Of a stretch of DNA of 41,807 nucleotides, positions 16,930-25,048 are shown piece by piece. Location: contig JADHWM010000011.1 in the NCBI GenBank assembly GCA_016783485.1, positions 1-41,807 on the forward strand. The letters are read 5' to 3'. Source of the stretch: Candidatus Bathyarchaeota archaeon. Its GTDB lineage: Archaea; Thermoproteota; Bathyarchaeia; TCS64. Both the position numbers and the translations under genes were made by a program. How positions within the stretch are numbered: position 1 is the stretch's first letter; each line of letters opens with the position of its first letter. Below the pieces are notes generated by a model that was not told the origin of the DNA, did no database searches, and saw nothing but the letters and a program-made list of their open reading frames with translations.

Positions 16930-17292
16930 TTGCCGAAGAAAAACGATCTGGAGCGTAAAGCCCTCCAGCTGGTCTTCGATGCAGGTTCTGAGGGGCTACT
17001 CCAGAGTGACATGTGGAAAGGATTAGGTGTAACTAGCCGCGAGGGATCGAGGCTCGCTCTAAAGTTCGAGGAGAAAGACGCCATCGAACGGAGGAAGGTC
17101 CTCCATAATGGGAGATGGACATACAAGTTGTTCTCCCAGACGAAGCTCGTGACCCTCGAATCCATCAAGGATTGCCCCTGCATCGTCTGCGAGGGTCTGG
17201 ACAAGTGCTTCGAGGGCGGTCAGATTTCTCCTCTCAACTGCCAGCCGCTGACCCTCTGGATGGAATCGAACACAGCCGAACCAGACGCCTAA
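16930..17292 (+). CDS. transcription initiation factor TFE subunit beta (RPC39/C34 homologue)
   Basis: A 120-aa protein with an N-terminal winged helix (about residues 6-70, GLLQSDMWKGLGVTSREGSR) and a C-terminal iron-sulphur domain. Cys84, Cys87, Cys93 and Cys104, in the context C-x2-C-x5-C-x10-C with FEGGQISPLNC and LTLWM at the end, closely follow the C-terminus of human RPC39, whose archaeal homologue is TFE-beta. TFE-beta pairs with TFE-alpha to open promoter DNA in archaea. The start is TTG with a GGTGG ribosome-binding site five bases ahead, 20 bp after the tbp stop. Finding it directly behind tbp supports the call. TFE-alpha is not in the window. Confidence 0.85.
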   Translation: MPKKNDLERKALQLVFDAGSEGLLQSDMWKGLGVTSREGSRLALKFEEKDAIERRKVLHNGRWTYKLFSQTKLVTLESIKDCPCIVCEGLDKCFEGGQISPLNCQPLTLWMESNTAEPDA

Positions 17293-17312
17293 ACAATCAA
17301 GACGGGAAAGAC

Positions 17313-18299
17313 TTGGAAGGCTGGAAAGAGTACTTAAAATATTTCATTTTTTTCATAATCTTAGCCGGCATCGCCCTCGGTGGCATGCAGGTCCTCAAGG
17401 CGAGCTTCAAAACCACGTACCCCATCATGGTTGTGGTATCGCAGAGCATGGTCCCCACCCTCGGTGTGGGGGATTTCATCCTTGTGGGGCAGATAGTGGA
17501 CTTCGAGGATGTAGTCGCTGAATCCATGCCCGAGGGTGAGATAATCGTCTTCCTGAGGCCTGGGTCGACGAACGAGTATATCGTCCACAGGGCTGTAGAC
17601 AAATATTTCATGAACGGGGAGTGGCAGTTCGTCACTAAAGGCGACCACAACAGCGTCCAGGACAGCCGCCCCGTGAGCGAGACCAGGGTCATGGGCAAGG
17701 TTGTAGGCAAGATCCCTGTTCTGGGGTATTTCCCGTTGTTCATCAAGACCTCCCGGGGATTCCTATTCGTCGCGGGGCTCATGGCACTGGTATTTTTCGC
17801 AGATTACCTGATGCCTGAGAAAAGACTCGAGAAGGCTGGTGGGCGTTTCCCCTTTCTATCGTTGATCCCCTTCGCCGTTGCGCCAATCGTGCTCCTGTTG
17901 TTCGTGACGATGCCCGACACACACTTGGAGTACGAGATGTTCGCACTGGGAGCATGGTATGTGGGCTGTCTGATTGCACCCTTCGCGTTCGATGACGATG
18001 ACATGGGGATGATGTTCTGGCTGTATCATTTCGTTCTAGTGATGATCCCCTTGGCCAACGATATGATCTGGTGGATAACCCGTATCACCCCGAGCAACTG
18101 GTGGCTGGTCTCAGGGAGCACGGTCCCCATCACGTGGCTGCTCCAGAAGGAGTCGCCTTTCTTCTTCGAGGCGTTCAACAAGCTCGCCCTTCTCCTAGTC
18201 CCAGGCTGCCTACTCTTTCTGGCGCTCACGGCTCTGAAGCGGAGGGGCGTGGGGGCTCTGACGATGCTCAGCGCGAGGCTGCGGCGCTATCTCTGGTAA
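17313..18299 (+). CDS. archaeal/ER-type signal peptidase I (S26B) with a multi-span C-terminal extension
   Basis: A 328-aa membrane protease that removes signal peptides outside the cytoplasmic membrane. After an N-terminal span (about residues 8-25) comes the catalytic Ser45 in VSQSMVPTL, followed by GDFILVG, His92 in IVHRAV, and GDHNSVQD with Asp111 and Asp117; Ser, His and Asp is the archaeal/ER catalytic set. Archaeal enzymes usually end soon after this domain, often with one span, but here about 190 residues with some five or six further hydrophobic spans follow. The TTG at 17313 is chosen because all codons upstream in this frame overlap the TFE-beta gene. It starts 20 bp after TFE-beta, in the same operon. 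Confidence 0.88.
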   Translation: MEGWKEYLKYFIFFIILAGIALGGMQVLKASFKTTYPIMVVVSQSMVPTLGVGDFILVGQIVDFEDVVAESMPEGEIIVFLRPGSTNEYIVHRAVDKYFMNGEWQFVTKGDHNSVQDSRPVSETRVMGKVVGKIPVLGYFPLFIKTSRGFLFVAGLMALVFFADYLMPEKRLEKAGGRFPFLSLIPFAVAPIVLLLFVTMPDTHLEYEMFALGAWYVGCLIAPFAFDDDDMGMMFWLYHFVLVMIPLANDMIWWITRITPSNWWLVSGSTVPITWLLQKESPFFFEAFNKLALLLVPGCLLFLALTALKRRGVGALTMLSARLRRYLW

Positions 18300-18337
18300 A
18301 TCGTAAATAATACTACGCTCACTTGTTCTAGATATCT

Positions 18338-18841
18338 TTGGTCATACGTGTGAATTATGATGCTGACGACAACCTCTCTGTCGTTGAGGCCTCGGAGATC
18401 TGCTTAAAGTGCGGCGTCTGTTGCGTGGTTAAGGAGCATTCCTGCCACGCACAGCTTGACAGCCAATTTAGTCCGAAGTGCACATACGTCTATGATTGTC
18501 TTGGCATGGATTTGCCGTCCGAGAATCCCAACATATGGCTGTGTGTCTCGTGTCACAAATGTGAGGAGATGTGCCCCTATGAGGTCTCACCCATTCGTTT
18601 CATAGAGTCCATGAAGGCTAAGGCCTTCGAGGATGGGCTGGCACATCCAGTCATCTTTGGCGAGGTAGCCAATATAGTCTCCACCGGATTTGCGTTCCCT
18701 CTCACAGTCTCATCCAGCCGTCAGCGCCAACAGCTGGGTCTGGAGCCCCTCAACGAATCAGCAGCAGAAGACTTGATGAAGATTGCTGAGAAAACCGGGC
18801 TCTCTGGGAAGATTGACAAGTATCGGGGGGAGGAGCTTTGA
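18338..18841 (+). CDS. heterodisulfide reductase subunit C-like iron-sulphur protein
   Basis: A 167-aa HdrC-like electron-transfer protein. The second cluster motif is canonical, CVSCHKCEEMCP (Cys69, 72, 75, 79). The first is atypical, CLKCGVCC with further cysteines at about 36, 48 and 54 in place of the usual C-x2-C-x2-C-x3-CP, so one cluster may differ in ligation. HdrC passes electrons to HdrB in methanogens and related complexes. The start is TTG 18338 or GTG 18350. An AT-rich TCGTAAATAATAC just upstream (about 18301-18313) suits a promoter. The stop overlaps the start of the HdrB gene (TTGA), so translation is coupled. Confidence 0.82.
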   Translation: MVIRVNYDADDNLSVVEASEICLKCGVCCVVKEHSCHAQLDSQFSPKCTYVYDCLGMDLPSENPNIWLCVSCHKCEEMCPYEVSPIRFIESMKAKAFEDGLAHPVIFGEVANIVSTGFAFPLTVSSSRQRQQLGLEPLNESAAEDLMKIAEKTGLSGKIDKYRGEEL

Positions 18842-19728
18842 AGTACAGTTTTTTCAAGGGGTGCTTCCTATCGGTCAGACTGCCCCACCTCGAGAGGGTC
18901 TCCGTGAACGTGCTGGGGGAGTTGGGTGTGGAACTCAAGGAGACTCGGGGGTTTAGCTGCTGCCCTGAGCCGGTGGGATTCCTGTCTACTGATAAGTTGA
19001 CGGGGATGGCTATCGCTGCCCGGAATATTTCGCTGGCCGAGGAGGAGGGGCTTGACATACTCACCCTCTGTAACGGGTGTACATACTCCCTCAGGCATGT
19101 CAATCATGCGCTGAAGGCGGATGAGGAGGCGAGGGAGAAGGTCAACGAGGTTCTCAGCGAGACCGACCACCAGTTCAGGGGAACCGTGGATGTCAAGCAC
19201 TTCGCCTCGGTTCTCATGAATGACGTAGGATTGGATCGGGTCGCGCGTAAGATCGAGAAACCGTTGAAAGGGCTCACGGTTGCGGGTCACACAGGTTGCC
19301 ACATCGTCAGCCCCCCCGAGATCATGGCGTTCGACGATCCTTTCGATCCCCAAGTGCTGGACAAGATGGTTAATGTATTGGGCTCGGAGCCTGCCGACTT
19401 TGATCTCAAGACCCTATGCTGTGGCTGGACCCTCACCAACTACGGGGATAAAGACGGGGCAGACAAGCTTCTCGGTGCCAAGCTAGAGTCAATGCACCGA
19501 GCCGGGTCGGACTGCGTCTCCGTGATCTGCCCCCAGTGCTTCTACCAGTTCGACATGGGGCAGCTTCTCGCCTCCAGGAGGCTGGGGCTCGATTTCAGTG
19601 TGCCCGTTCTGTTCTATCTTCAGCTCCTGGGCTTGGCCATGGGGTATAGCTTGGAGGATATCGGGCTCAAGCGCCATCGGACGAAGTCATCCGGGTTCGA
19701 GGAGAAGATTCTGGAGGCCTTAGGATGA
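18838..19728 (+). CDS. heterodisulfide reductase subunit B-like protein (two CCG domains)
   Basis: A 296-aa HdrB-type protein with both cysteine-rich CCG domains complete: Cys9, Cys41-Cys42, Cys78 and Cys81 in the first, and Cys154, Cys194-Cys195, Cys231 and Cys234 in the second (LCCGWTL, CPQC). In methanogen HdrB these bind two non-cubane [4Fe-4S] clusters that reduce a disulfide or an analogous acceptor. The start is a TTG overlapping the HdrC stop. The stop overlaps the start of the FdhA-like gene (ATGA), so the three genes form a tight operon. No HdrA flavoprotein is present in the window, so the bifurcating partner, if any, is encoded elsewhere. Confidence 0.88.
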   Translation: MKYSFFKGCFLSVRLPHLERVSVNVLGELGVELKETRGFSCCPEPVGFLSTDKLTGMAIAARNISLAEEEGLDILTLCNGCTYSLRHVNHALKADEEAREKVNEVLSETDHQFRGTVDVKHFASVLMNDVGLDRVARKIEKPLKGLTVAGHTGCHIVSPPEIMAFDDPFDPQVLDKMVNVLGSEPADFDLKTLCCGWTLTNYGDKDGADKLLGAKLESMHRAGSDCVSVICPQCFYQFDMGQLLASRRLGLDFSVPVLFYLQLLGLAMGYSLEDIGLKRHRTKSSGFEEKILEALG

Positions 19729-21761
19729 AGGTCCCGACTGTCTGTATCTATTGCGGGACTGGGTGCAGGCTTTTCCTCGTGGTCCGCGACGGGAGAGTGA
19801 CCAGGGTCCTTCCCCATCAGGATGGCCCGGGCGAGGGGAAGCTCTGCATCAAGGGTTGGAGCGCCCACGAGTTCATTCACCATCCAGACAGGTTGACCAC
19901 CCCCCTGATAAGGGAAGGACAGGGCTTCAGGGAGGCGACCTGGGATGAAGCCCTCGATAAGGTCGTCGAGGAACTAGGTAAGGCCCGGGATCGTCACGGG
20001 AGCGACGCCTTGGGGTTCCTTTCGTCGGCCAAGGCCACCAACGAGGAGAACTACCTGATGCAGAAGCTGGCCAGGGCTGTCGTTGGGACCAATAACATCG
20101 ACCACTGCGCTAGACTGTGCCATGCGAGCACCGTCACGGGTCTGGTATCGTCCTTCGGGAGCGGTGCGATGACCAACTCCCAGGAGGACATCGAGGAGGC
20201 CGACGTGATCTTCGTGATCGGATCCAACACCTCGGAGCAGCACCCCCTCATCGCGAGACGGATGATAAAGGCCGCAAAGAAAGGGGCCAGAATCATCGTG
20301 GCGGATCCCAGGGAGATCGGCCTCACAGCCCATGCCGTGCTCCATCTCAATCATAGGCCTGGGTCCGATGTCGCACTCTTGAATGGGATGATGAACGTGA
20401 TCCTTGAGGAGGGTATCCAGGACGATAGTTTCATCGAGTCCCGCACAGAGGAGTATGAAGAATTCAGGAAAAAGATCGGGAGATACTCCCCCGAACTGGT
20501 GGAACCGATAACGGGGGTACCAGCGGGAAATATCAGGGAGGCGGCGAGACTATTCGGGGAGGCAGGAAAAGCCTCCATCTTTTTCTCCATGGGTATAACC
20601 CAGCACACCACCGGCGTCGACAACGTCGTCTCGACAGCCAATCTAGCGATGCTCACGGGAAACGTGGGGCAGCCTGGGACGGGGGTCAACCCCCTCAGAG
20701 GACAGAACAACGTCCAGGGGGCATGCGATATGGGGGGTCTTCCGAGCTATCTACCGGGTTATGTCAGCGTCGAGGACGATGTGAGGAGGGGGCGTATCGA
20801 GAAAGTATGGGGATGCACCCTTCCGGTGATGAATGGGCTCACCCTCATGGAGATGATCAACGAGTGCGGCGACGGTATCCGCGCCATGTTCATCATGGGG
20901 GAGAACCCGATGCTATCCGACCCAGATACCAACCACGTGAGGGAGCAGCTCGGTAAACTCGACTTCCTTGTGGTCTCCGAGCTCTTCATGAGCGAGACCG
21001 CGAAGATGGCGGATGTGGTTCTTCCAGCTGCGAGCTTTGCGGAGAAAGACGGGACCTTCACGGCCACAGATAGGCGCATCCAGATGATCAGGAAGGCTGT
21101 CGATCCTGTTGGTGGCAGCCGCCCCGATTGGGTGATTATCTCCGATATATCTAGGCGATTGGGGTTCCAGATGAATTACGAATCCCCATCGGATATCATG
21201 GACGAAATAGCCAGCCTTGGGGGAATATACGGCGGCGTCAGCCATGAGAGGCTGGAGAACGAGGATTTGCGATGGCCGTGCCCCCACAAGGAGCACCTCG
21301 GAACCCGGATCCTCCATCAGGGCGAGTTCAGCCGGGGACTAGGAAGGTTTCAGACGGTAGAGTACAAGCCTCCGGCGGAGGAGCCCGACGATAAGTATCC
21401 TTACATCCTGACGACGGGGAGGCTCCTCTTCCACTGGCACACCGGGACCATGACGAGGAGGTCCAAGACCTTGACGGATCAGGTGAACGAGGCGGTGATG
21501 GAGATTAACCCCGCAGACGCCCGCACTCTTGGCGTGGGAGACGGGGACGCCGTCAAGGTGACGAGCAGGAGAGGCGAGATCTCCCTTAAAGCCTGGGTCA
21601 CAGACGGCATCAAGGAAGGTGTGGTCTTTATACCCTTCCACTTCGCGGAGGCCGCCGCCAACATATTGACCAACCCCGCTTATGATCCCTTGGCGAAGAT
21701 ACCCGAGTTGAAGGTCTGCGCGGTGAGAGTGGACCGGATCAAAGATGGACGAACAGAGTAG
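19725..21761 (+). CDS. fdhA: molybdopterin-dependent formate dehydrogenase alpha subunit-like protein
   Basis: A 678-aa Mo/W-bisPGD oxidoreductase of the formate dehydrogenase type. The N-terminal [4Fe-4S] ligands are Cys7, Cys10, Cys14 and Cys41. The metal ligand is Cys132 followed by His133 in ARLCHAST, which matches the Sec140-His141 pair of E. coli FdhH with Cys in place of Sec. Cofactor segments include IGSNTSEQHP, PLRGQNNVQGACDMG and MGENPMLSDPD. The C-terminal dinucleotide-binding domain carries LTTGRLLFHWHTGTMTRRS and SRRGEI. It should oxidise formate or reduce CO2. It lacks an FdhB partner nearby and instead follows HdrC and HdrB in one operon, so the electron route is probably through the Hdr proteins. 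Confidence 0.87.
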   Translation: MKVPTVCIYCGTGCRLFLVVRDGRVTRVLPHQDGPGEGKLCIKGWSAHEFIHHPDRLTTPLIREGQGFREATWDEALDKVVEELGKARDRHGSDALGFLSSAKATNEENYLMQKLARAVVGTNNIDHCARLCHASTVTGLVSSFGSGAMTNSQEDIEEADVIFVIGSNTSEQHPLIARRMIKAAKKGARIIVADPREIGLTAHAVLHLNHRPGSDVALLNGMMNVILEEGIQDDSFIESRTEEYEEFRKKIGRYSPELVEPITGVPAGNIREAARLFGEAGKASIFFSMGITQHTTGVDNVVSTANLAMLTGNVGQPGTGVNPLRGQNNVQGACDMGGLPSYLPGYVSVEDDVRRGRIEKVWGCTLPVMNGLTLMEMINECGDGIRAMFIMGENPMLSDPDTNHVREQLGKLDFLVVSELFMSETAKMADVVLPAASFAEKDGTFTATDRRIQMIRKAVDPVGGSRPDWVIISDISRRLGFQMNYESPSDIMDEIASLGGIYGGVSHERLENEDLRWPCPHKEHLGTRILHQGEFSRGLGRFQTVEYKPPAEEPDDKYPYILTTGRLLFHWHTGTMTRRSKTLTDQVNEAVMEINPADARTLGVGDGDAVKVTSRRGEISLKAWVTDGIKEGVVFIPFHFAEAAANILTNPAYDPLAKIPELKVCAVRVDRIKDGRTE

Positions 21762-21767
21762 TGCCGG

Positions 21768-22952
21768 TCACATATTCTCAAGTAGGAAGCTGAAGCCTCC
21801 GATGGAGTGGAGGTACCACCAGTGCACCACCTTCTTCATGAACTTGGCGAAAGCCCCCGAGAACAAGAATCCGAAAAGATCTCCCATGGCGTTGGTCTTC
21901 CCCAGGGTCACGATCTCCCCCGCCCTCTTGTAGACGTATTTTTTCATCGGTGAACCCCTCAGGCTTGCGACGATGTTATCGCCGACCAGGTCTCCCTGGA
22001 CCATCGCGACGTGAGCCGTAGGCGGCATTGGCCTCCTGCTTCCGGCGTCAACGGCACACGCCGAGTCCCCTGCGACATAAATGTCCTCATATCCCTCGGC
22101 CCTGCAGTACTCGTCTATCGAGATCCTACGACCTTTCAACTGGAAATCAAGCCCGCAGGCGGGGTCTCCCCTGACGCCTCCGGTCCATACGAACAGATCG
22201 GGCTCATATATTTTCCCGCTCTTCATCTCGACCCTGTTCTTCGACACACGGGAGACGGGATCATCGAGAAGGAGCTCTACACCTCTATTCCTGAGGACTT
22301 TTTGAGACATCAGGACCTGTTTCTCGTTCCAACCAGTGAGGATCGTGGGCAGGGCCTCGACGATAGAGACACATATGCTGGAGGATTCGAGGTTATGCCT
22401 TTCATACAGGATGGGTAAATAGTCGCTGAGCTCGCCGGCGAGCTCCACCCCCGTGAATCCTCCTCCGCCAATCAGGATTTTGGGGGGTCTCCCCGTCTCC
22501 GATGTCTCCTCGAATAGTTCCTGTATCCTTGCTCTGATGCTCTTTGCCGCCTCGAAGCTGGTAAGAGTCATCGAGTTCTCCTCGAGGCCTTCTATCCCGA
22601 AATATGTGACATGGCTGCCGAGGGCTATGACGCATATGTCGTAGGGGATATCACCCTTGTCCGTGGTGACGATCTTCTCTTCAGTGTCTATGTTTTGGAC
22701 CGAGGCCTGGCGGAAATCCACTCTCTTGCTCAGTATTCTCGAAAGGGGGACGATGATCTCCTTGTCCTCGTATTCGAGGTTACAGACCTCATGAATTCGG
22801 TATAAGAATTGATGATAGTCGTTCTCATCGATCAGCATGATCTGGGCTTCGGAAGGTTTGAGACGGCGCCCGAGTCTCTGTGCCACTCGCAGCCCAGCGA
22901 CGCCAGCCCCAAGAATAACGATCCTCTCCGAGTCCGTGACGCTCTGTGTCAT
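21768..22952 (-). CDS. type II NADH dehydrogenase-like FAD-dependent oxidoreductase
   Basis: A 394-aa two-dinucleotide-domain flavoprotein of the NDH-2 group. The FAD-binding loop GAGVAGLRVAQRL is near residue 16, the NAD(P)H-binding loop GGGGFTGVELAGEL near residue 160, the DLFVWTGGVRG strand in the middle, and the second FAD segment YVAGDSACAV near residue 300. The C-terminal tail has hydrophobic and amphipathic segments (GDLFGFLFSGAFAKFM), as in membrane-attached NDH-2 enzymes. The acceptor may be a quinone or an unknown carrier. A GGAGAG ribosome-binding site precedes the ATG. It is convergent with fdhA, with only 6 bp between the stops. Confidence 0.83.
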   Translation of the reverse strand: MTQSVTDSERIVILGAGVAGLRVAQRLGRRLKPSEAQIMLIDENDYHQFLYRIHEVCNLEYEDKEIIVPLSRILSKRVDFRQASVQNIDTEEKIVTTDKGDIPYDICVIALGSHVTYFGIEGLEENSMTLTSFEAAKSIRARIQELFEETSETGRPPKILIGGGGFTGVELAGELSDYLPILYERHNLESSSICVSIVEALPTILTGWNEKQVLMSQKVLRNRGVELLLDDPVSRVSKNRVEMKSGKIYEPDLFVWTGGVRGDPACGLDFQLKGRRISIDEYCRAEGYEDIYVAGDSACAVDAGSRRPMPPTAHVAMVQGDLVGDNIVASLRGSPMKKYVYKRAGEIVTLGKTNAMGDLFGFLFSGAFAKFMKKVVHWWYLHSIGGFSFLLENM

Positions 22953-23116
22953 TTCTCTCCAAACTCCCTTCGGATAGGTGATATCTGATATTTAACTGGA
23001 TAGCCACATACACATCATAATCTGCTAATGAAAACCGCCGCGCACGCAGAGCGAAACGCAGGTTTTAATCAAAAAAGCATTAAATCACTGGCGATGAAAT
23101 AGAAGGATTGCAAACA

Positions 23117-24490
23117 ATGGGTGAAAAGAAGAACGTAGAGTCACATAAAATCGTGATAATTGGCTTAGGGACTGGAGGTCTCTACTCCTCGAGGGCCGCT
23201 ACACGGTTTGATCGGAACGTCGAGATCACCGTCGTGGAGAGGCGTGAGTACGACATGTTTTCCCCATGCGGATTACCTTACGCGATCGAGGGAATCGTCG
23301 ACAGCTTTGAGGATCTCAAGCACACTGTCCCCTCGACTCGGCAGCTCAAGAAATTGCTTAGCCATGATGCTCTCTCGATCGACACGGAGGGCAAGAGAGT
23401 CCAAGTGGAAAATCTGGAGACAGGAGAGGTCTCATGGATTGGCTATGATTCCCTGATATTATCCACGGGGAGTCAACCCATCATCCTGCCAATTCCTGGG
23501 GCTGAGGAGTTCTTAGGACGCGGGGTACACGTAGTCACCAATCCAGAGAACGCAAAAGAGCTCAAAGACGTAGCGCTGAAGTCCAAGAACGCCGTTGTCG
23601 TCGGCGGAGGAGCAATTGGTCTAGAGATAGCCTTCGCGTTGAAAGAGCTGGGGCTGGAAATCTGGGTCACCAAGAGAAGCCCTCCCCCCTTCCCCCGGAA
23701 CCTGGACCCCGATATGGGGAAGATTATCCTTGAATATCTCGACTCGAAAGGGCTTCACATCCTCTTCGGAAAGGGGATCGACTCCGTCAATGGTGAGGAT
23801 CGCGTCGAATCCGTCGTGATTGCAGGTGAGACTATACCCACAGACATCGTCGTTATGGCGGTGGGCGTCAAGCCGGCGTCAGAGCTCGGGGAGAAGGCCG
23901 GATTGGTAACTGAGAGGGGTGCTTTGCTGGTCGACGAGAGGATGGAGACCAGCGTCAAGGACGTCTACGCGATAGGCGACTGCACCCAGTCATTCAGCGG
24001 CGTCGACGGAAAACCCTCATACGTCGCCCTAGCCACAACCGCCTTCAAACAGGCAATGGTTGCCGGCGTGAACGCTGCCGGTGGCGACATGGTCTTCGGG
24101 GGCAACCTTGGTACTTTCGTTTCCTTCATCGGGGACCTCGAGATCTCCTGCACCGGGTACAACTCGGCTGCCGCAGAGATGAACGGTTTCAAGGTGGTGA
24201 CCGGCAGGGCAAATATGGCGATCAAACCCACCTGGATGCCGGGGGCTAAGGACATCTCCGTGAAGTTGGTGGTCGACGCTGGGACGGGGCGTATTCTTGG
24301 CGGTCAGGCGATCGGGGAGGAGGGAGCGGCTTGGAGGATGAACGTGGTGGCTCTGGCGATCAAGCAAAAGATGACGATTCGGGAGTTCAGCACCATCGAG
24401 CTCGCCTACTGCCCTGCGGTGTCAGAAGTGTATGATCCCTTGTTGGTCGCAGCTGATATAGCTATAAGGCGGCTCTCCAAGGCTCGATAG
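23117..24490 (+). CDS. CoA-disulfide reductase / NADH oxidase-family flavoprotein
   Basis: A 457-aa flavoprotein disulfide reductase. It shows the FAD loop IIGLGTGGLYSSRAA near residue 15, the single active-site Cys51 in FSPCGLPY, ILSTGSQP, the NAD(P)H loop VVGGGAIGLEIA, MAVGVKP, the second FAD motif YAIGDCTQ, and a C-terminal dimerisation domain with QAIGEEGAAWR. The lone Cys in that loop is the mark of CoA-disulfide reductases and NADH oxidases or persulfide reductases. Possible jobs are oxygen or peroxide removal, CoA-disulfide reduction or sulphur reduction. I took the ATG at 23117 over a TTG nine bases earlier. A TATA-like region lies before it. It is divergent from the NDH-2-like gene. 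Confidence 0.85.
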   Translation: MGEKKNVESHKIVIIGLGTGGLYSSRAATRFDRNVEITVVERREYDMFSPCGLPYAIEGIVDSFEDLKHTVPSTRQLKKLLSHDALSIDTEGKRVQVENLETGEVSWIGYDSLILSTGSQPIILPIPGAEEFLGRGVHVVTNPENAKELKDVALKSKNAVVVGGGAIGLEIAFALKELGLEIWVTKRSPPPFPRNLDPDMGKIILEYLDSKGLHILFGKGIDSVNGEDRVESVVIAGETIPTDIVVMAVGVKPASELGEKAGLVTERGALLVDERMETSVKDVYAIGDCTQSFSGVDGKPSYVALATTAFKQAMVAGVNAAGGDMVFGGNLGTFVSFIGDLEISCTGYNSAAAEMNGFKVVTGRANMAIKPTWMPGAKDISVKLVVDAGTGRILGGQAIGEEGAAWRMNVVALAIKQKMTIREFSTIELAYCPAVSEVYDPLLVAADIAIRRLSKAR

Positions 24491-24514
24491 CCCGAGTGCC
24501 CCGACCCCTCTTTT

Positions 24515-24532
24515 CTCTCAATAATTTGAGAC
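24515..24532. promoter_or_regulatory. 18-bp imperfect palindrome, copy 2 of 5
   Basis: The core CTCTCAATAATTTGAGAC is preceded by TTTT. It lies 24 bp after the flavoprotein stop and about 80 bp upstream of the ATG at 24615, ahead of an AT-rich candidate TATA box near 24577. Arms TCTCAA and TTGAGA pair perfectly. Confidence 0.6.
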
Positions 24533-24614
24533 ATTCATTATGTTTGATGTAACATCCCACCTCATCGGGTCGACTACTTTATTATCTACTAAGATACAAA
24601 AATTACTGAAACTT

Positions 24615-24971
24615 ATGGAATTGTTTCACCATGTAAATACGAGGTTAAAGGCTTCATATCCTTACATCACCTTCGCGCTGCTCTTTTCGCTATTACTATT
24701 CGAAGCCTACCCCATACCAGTCCCTTTCGAGAGAGGAATAGAGATCGTGAAGAGCAGAGGATATGAGCTGAATGGGGAGGTCAGCTTGACCCAGACTGAA
24801 ACGAATATCAAGGTCTCCGAGAGGCCTATGAAGGAGTTCCTCCAGTTCTGCGAGGCGATGCGTTCTGAAGATGGAGTGGTCCGGGTCTTCTCTGATATGG
24901 ACGCGAAAGTTCTCTTCCTCGTCTCCCCTGATTCAGAGGAGGGACAGTTGATCGTGTGCAGGTTTAGATGA
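24615..24971 (+). CDS. hypothetical membrane-anchored protein
   Basis: A 118-aa unrecognised protein with one hydrophobic segment near the N-terminus (about residues 15-32, YITFALLFSLLLFEAYPI) and a small soluble domain behind it, probably outside the cell. The domain reads as alternating strands and helices (VKSRGYELNGEVSLTQTE, MKEFLQFCEAM, KVLFLVSPD) with two cysteines. An upstream in-frame ATG at 24540 exists, but the AT-rich TTTATTAT near 24577 looks like the promoter and favours 24615. Its only regulatory hint is the palindrome at 24515-24532. Confidence 0.6.
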   Translation: MELFHHVNTRLKASYPYITFALLFSLLLFEAYPIPVPFERGIEIVKSRGYELNGEVSLTQTETNIKVSERPMKEFLQFCEAMRSEDGVVRVFSDMDAKVLFLVSPDSEEGQLIVCRFR

Positions 24972-25007
24972 GGAGAGAGGGCGGTTATCTGCTAGCGCTC
25001 AAGATAG

Positions 25008-25016
25008 ATATATAAT
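25008..25016 (+). promoter_or_regulatory. TATA box for the diaminopentanoate-dehydrogenase-like gene
   Basis: ATATATAAT lies about 36 bp before the ATG at 25049, giving a leader of roughly 12 bases that contains the Shine-Dalgarno-like GAGAGGT. Confidence 0.55.
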
Positions 25017-25048
25017 CCATCTGCACCCATTATTGGAGAGGTCCGAAA

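Noticed and set aside
17115-17312. Longer N-terminus for the signal peptidase
   Set aside because: These codons are an out-of-frame reading of the TFE-beta gene and lack signal peptidase features.
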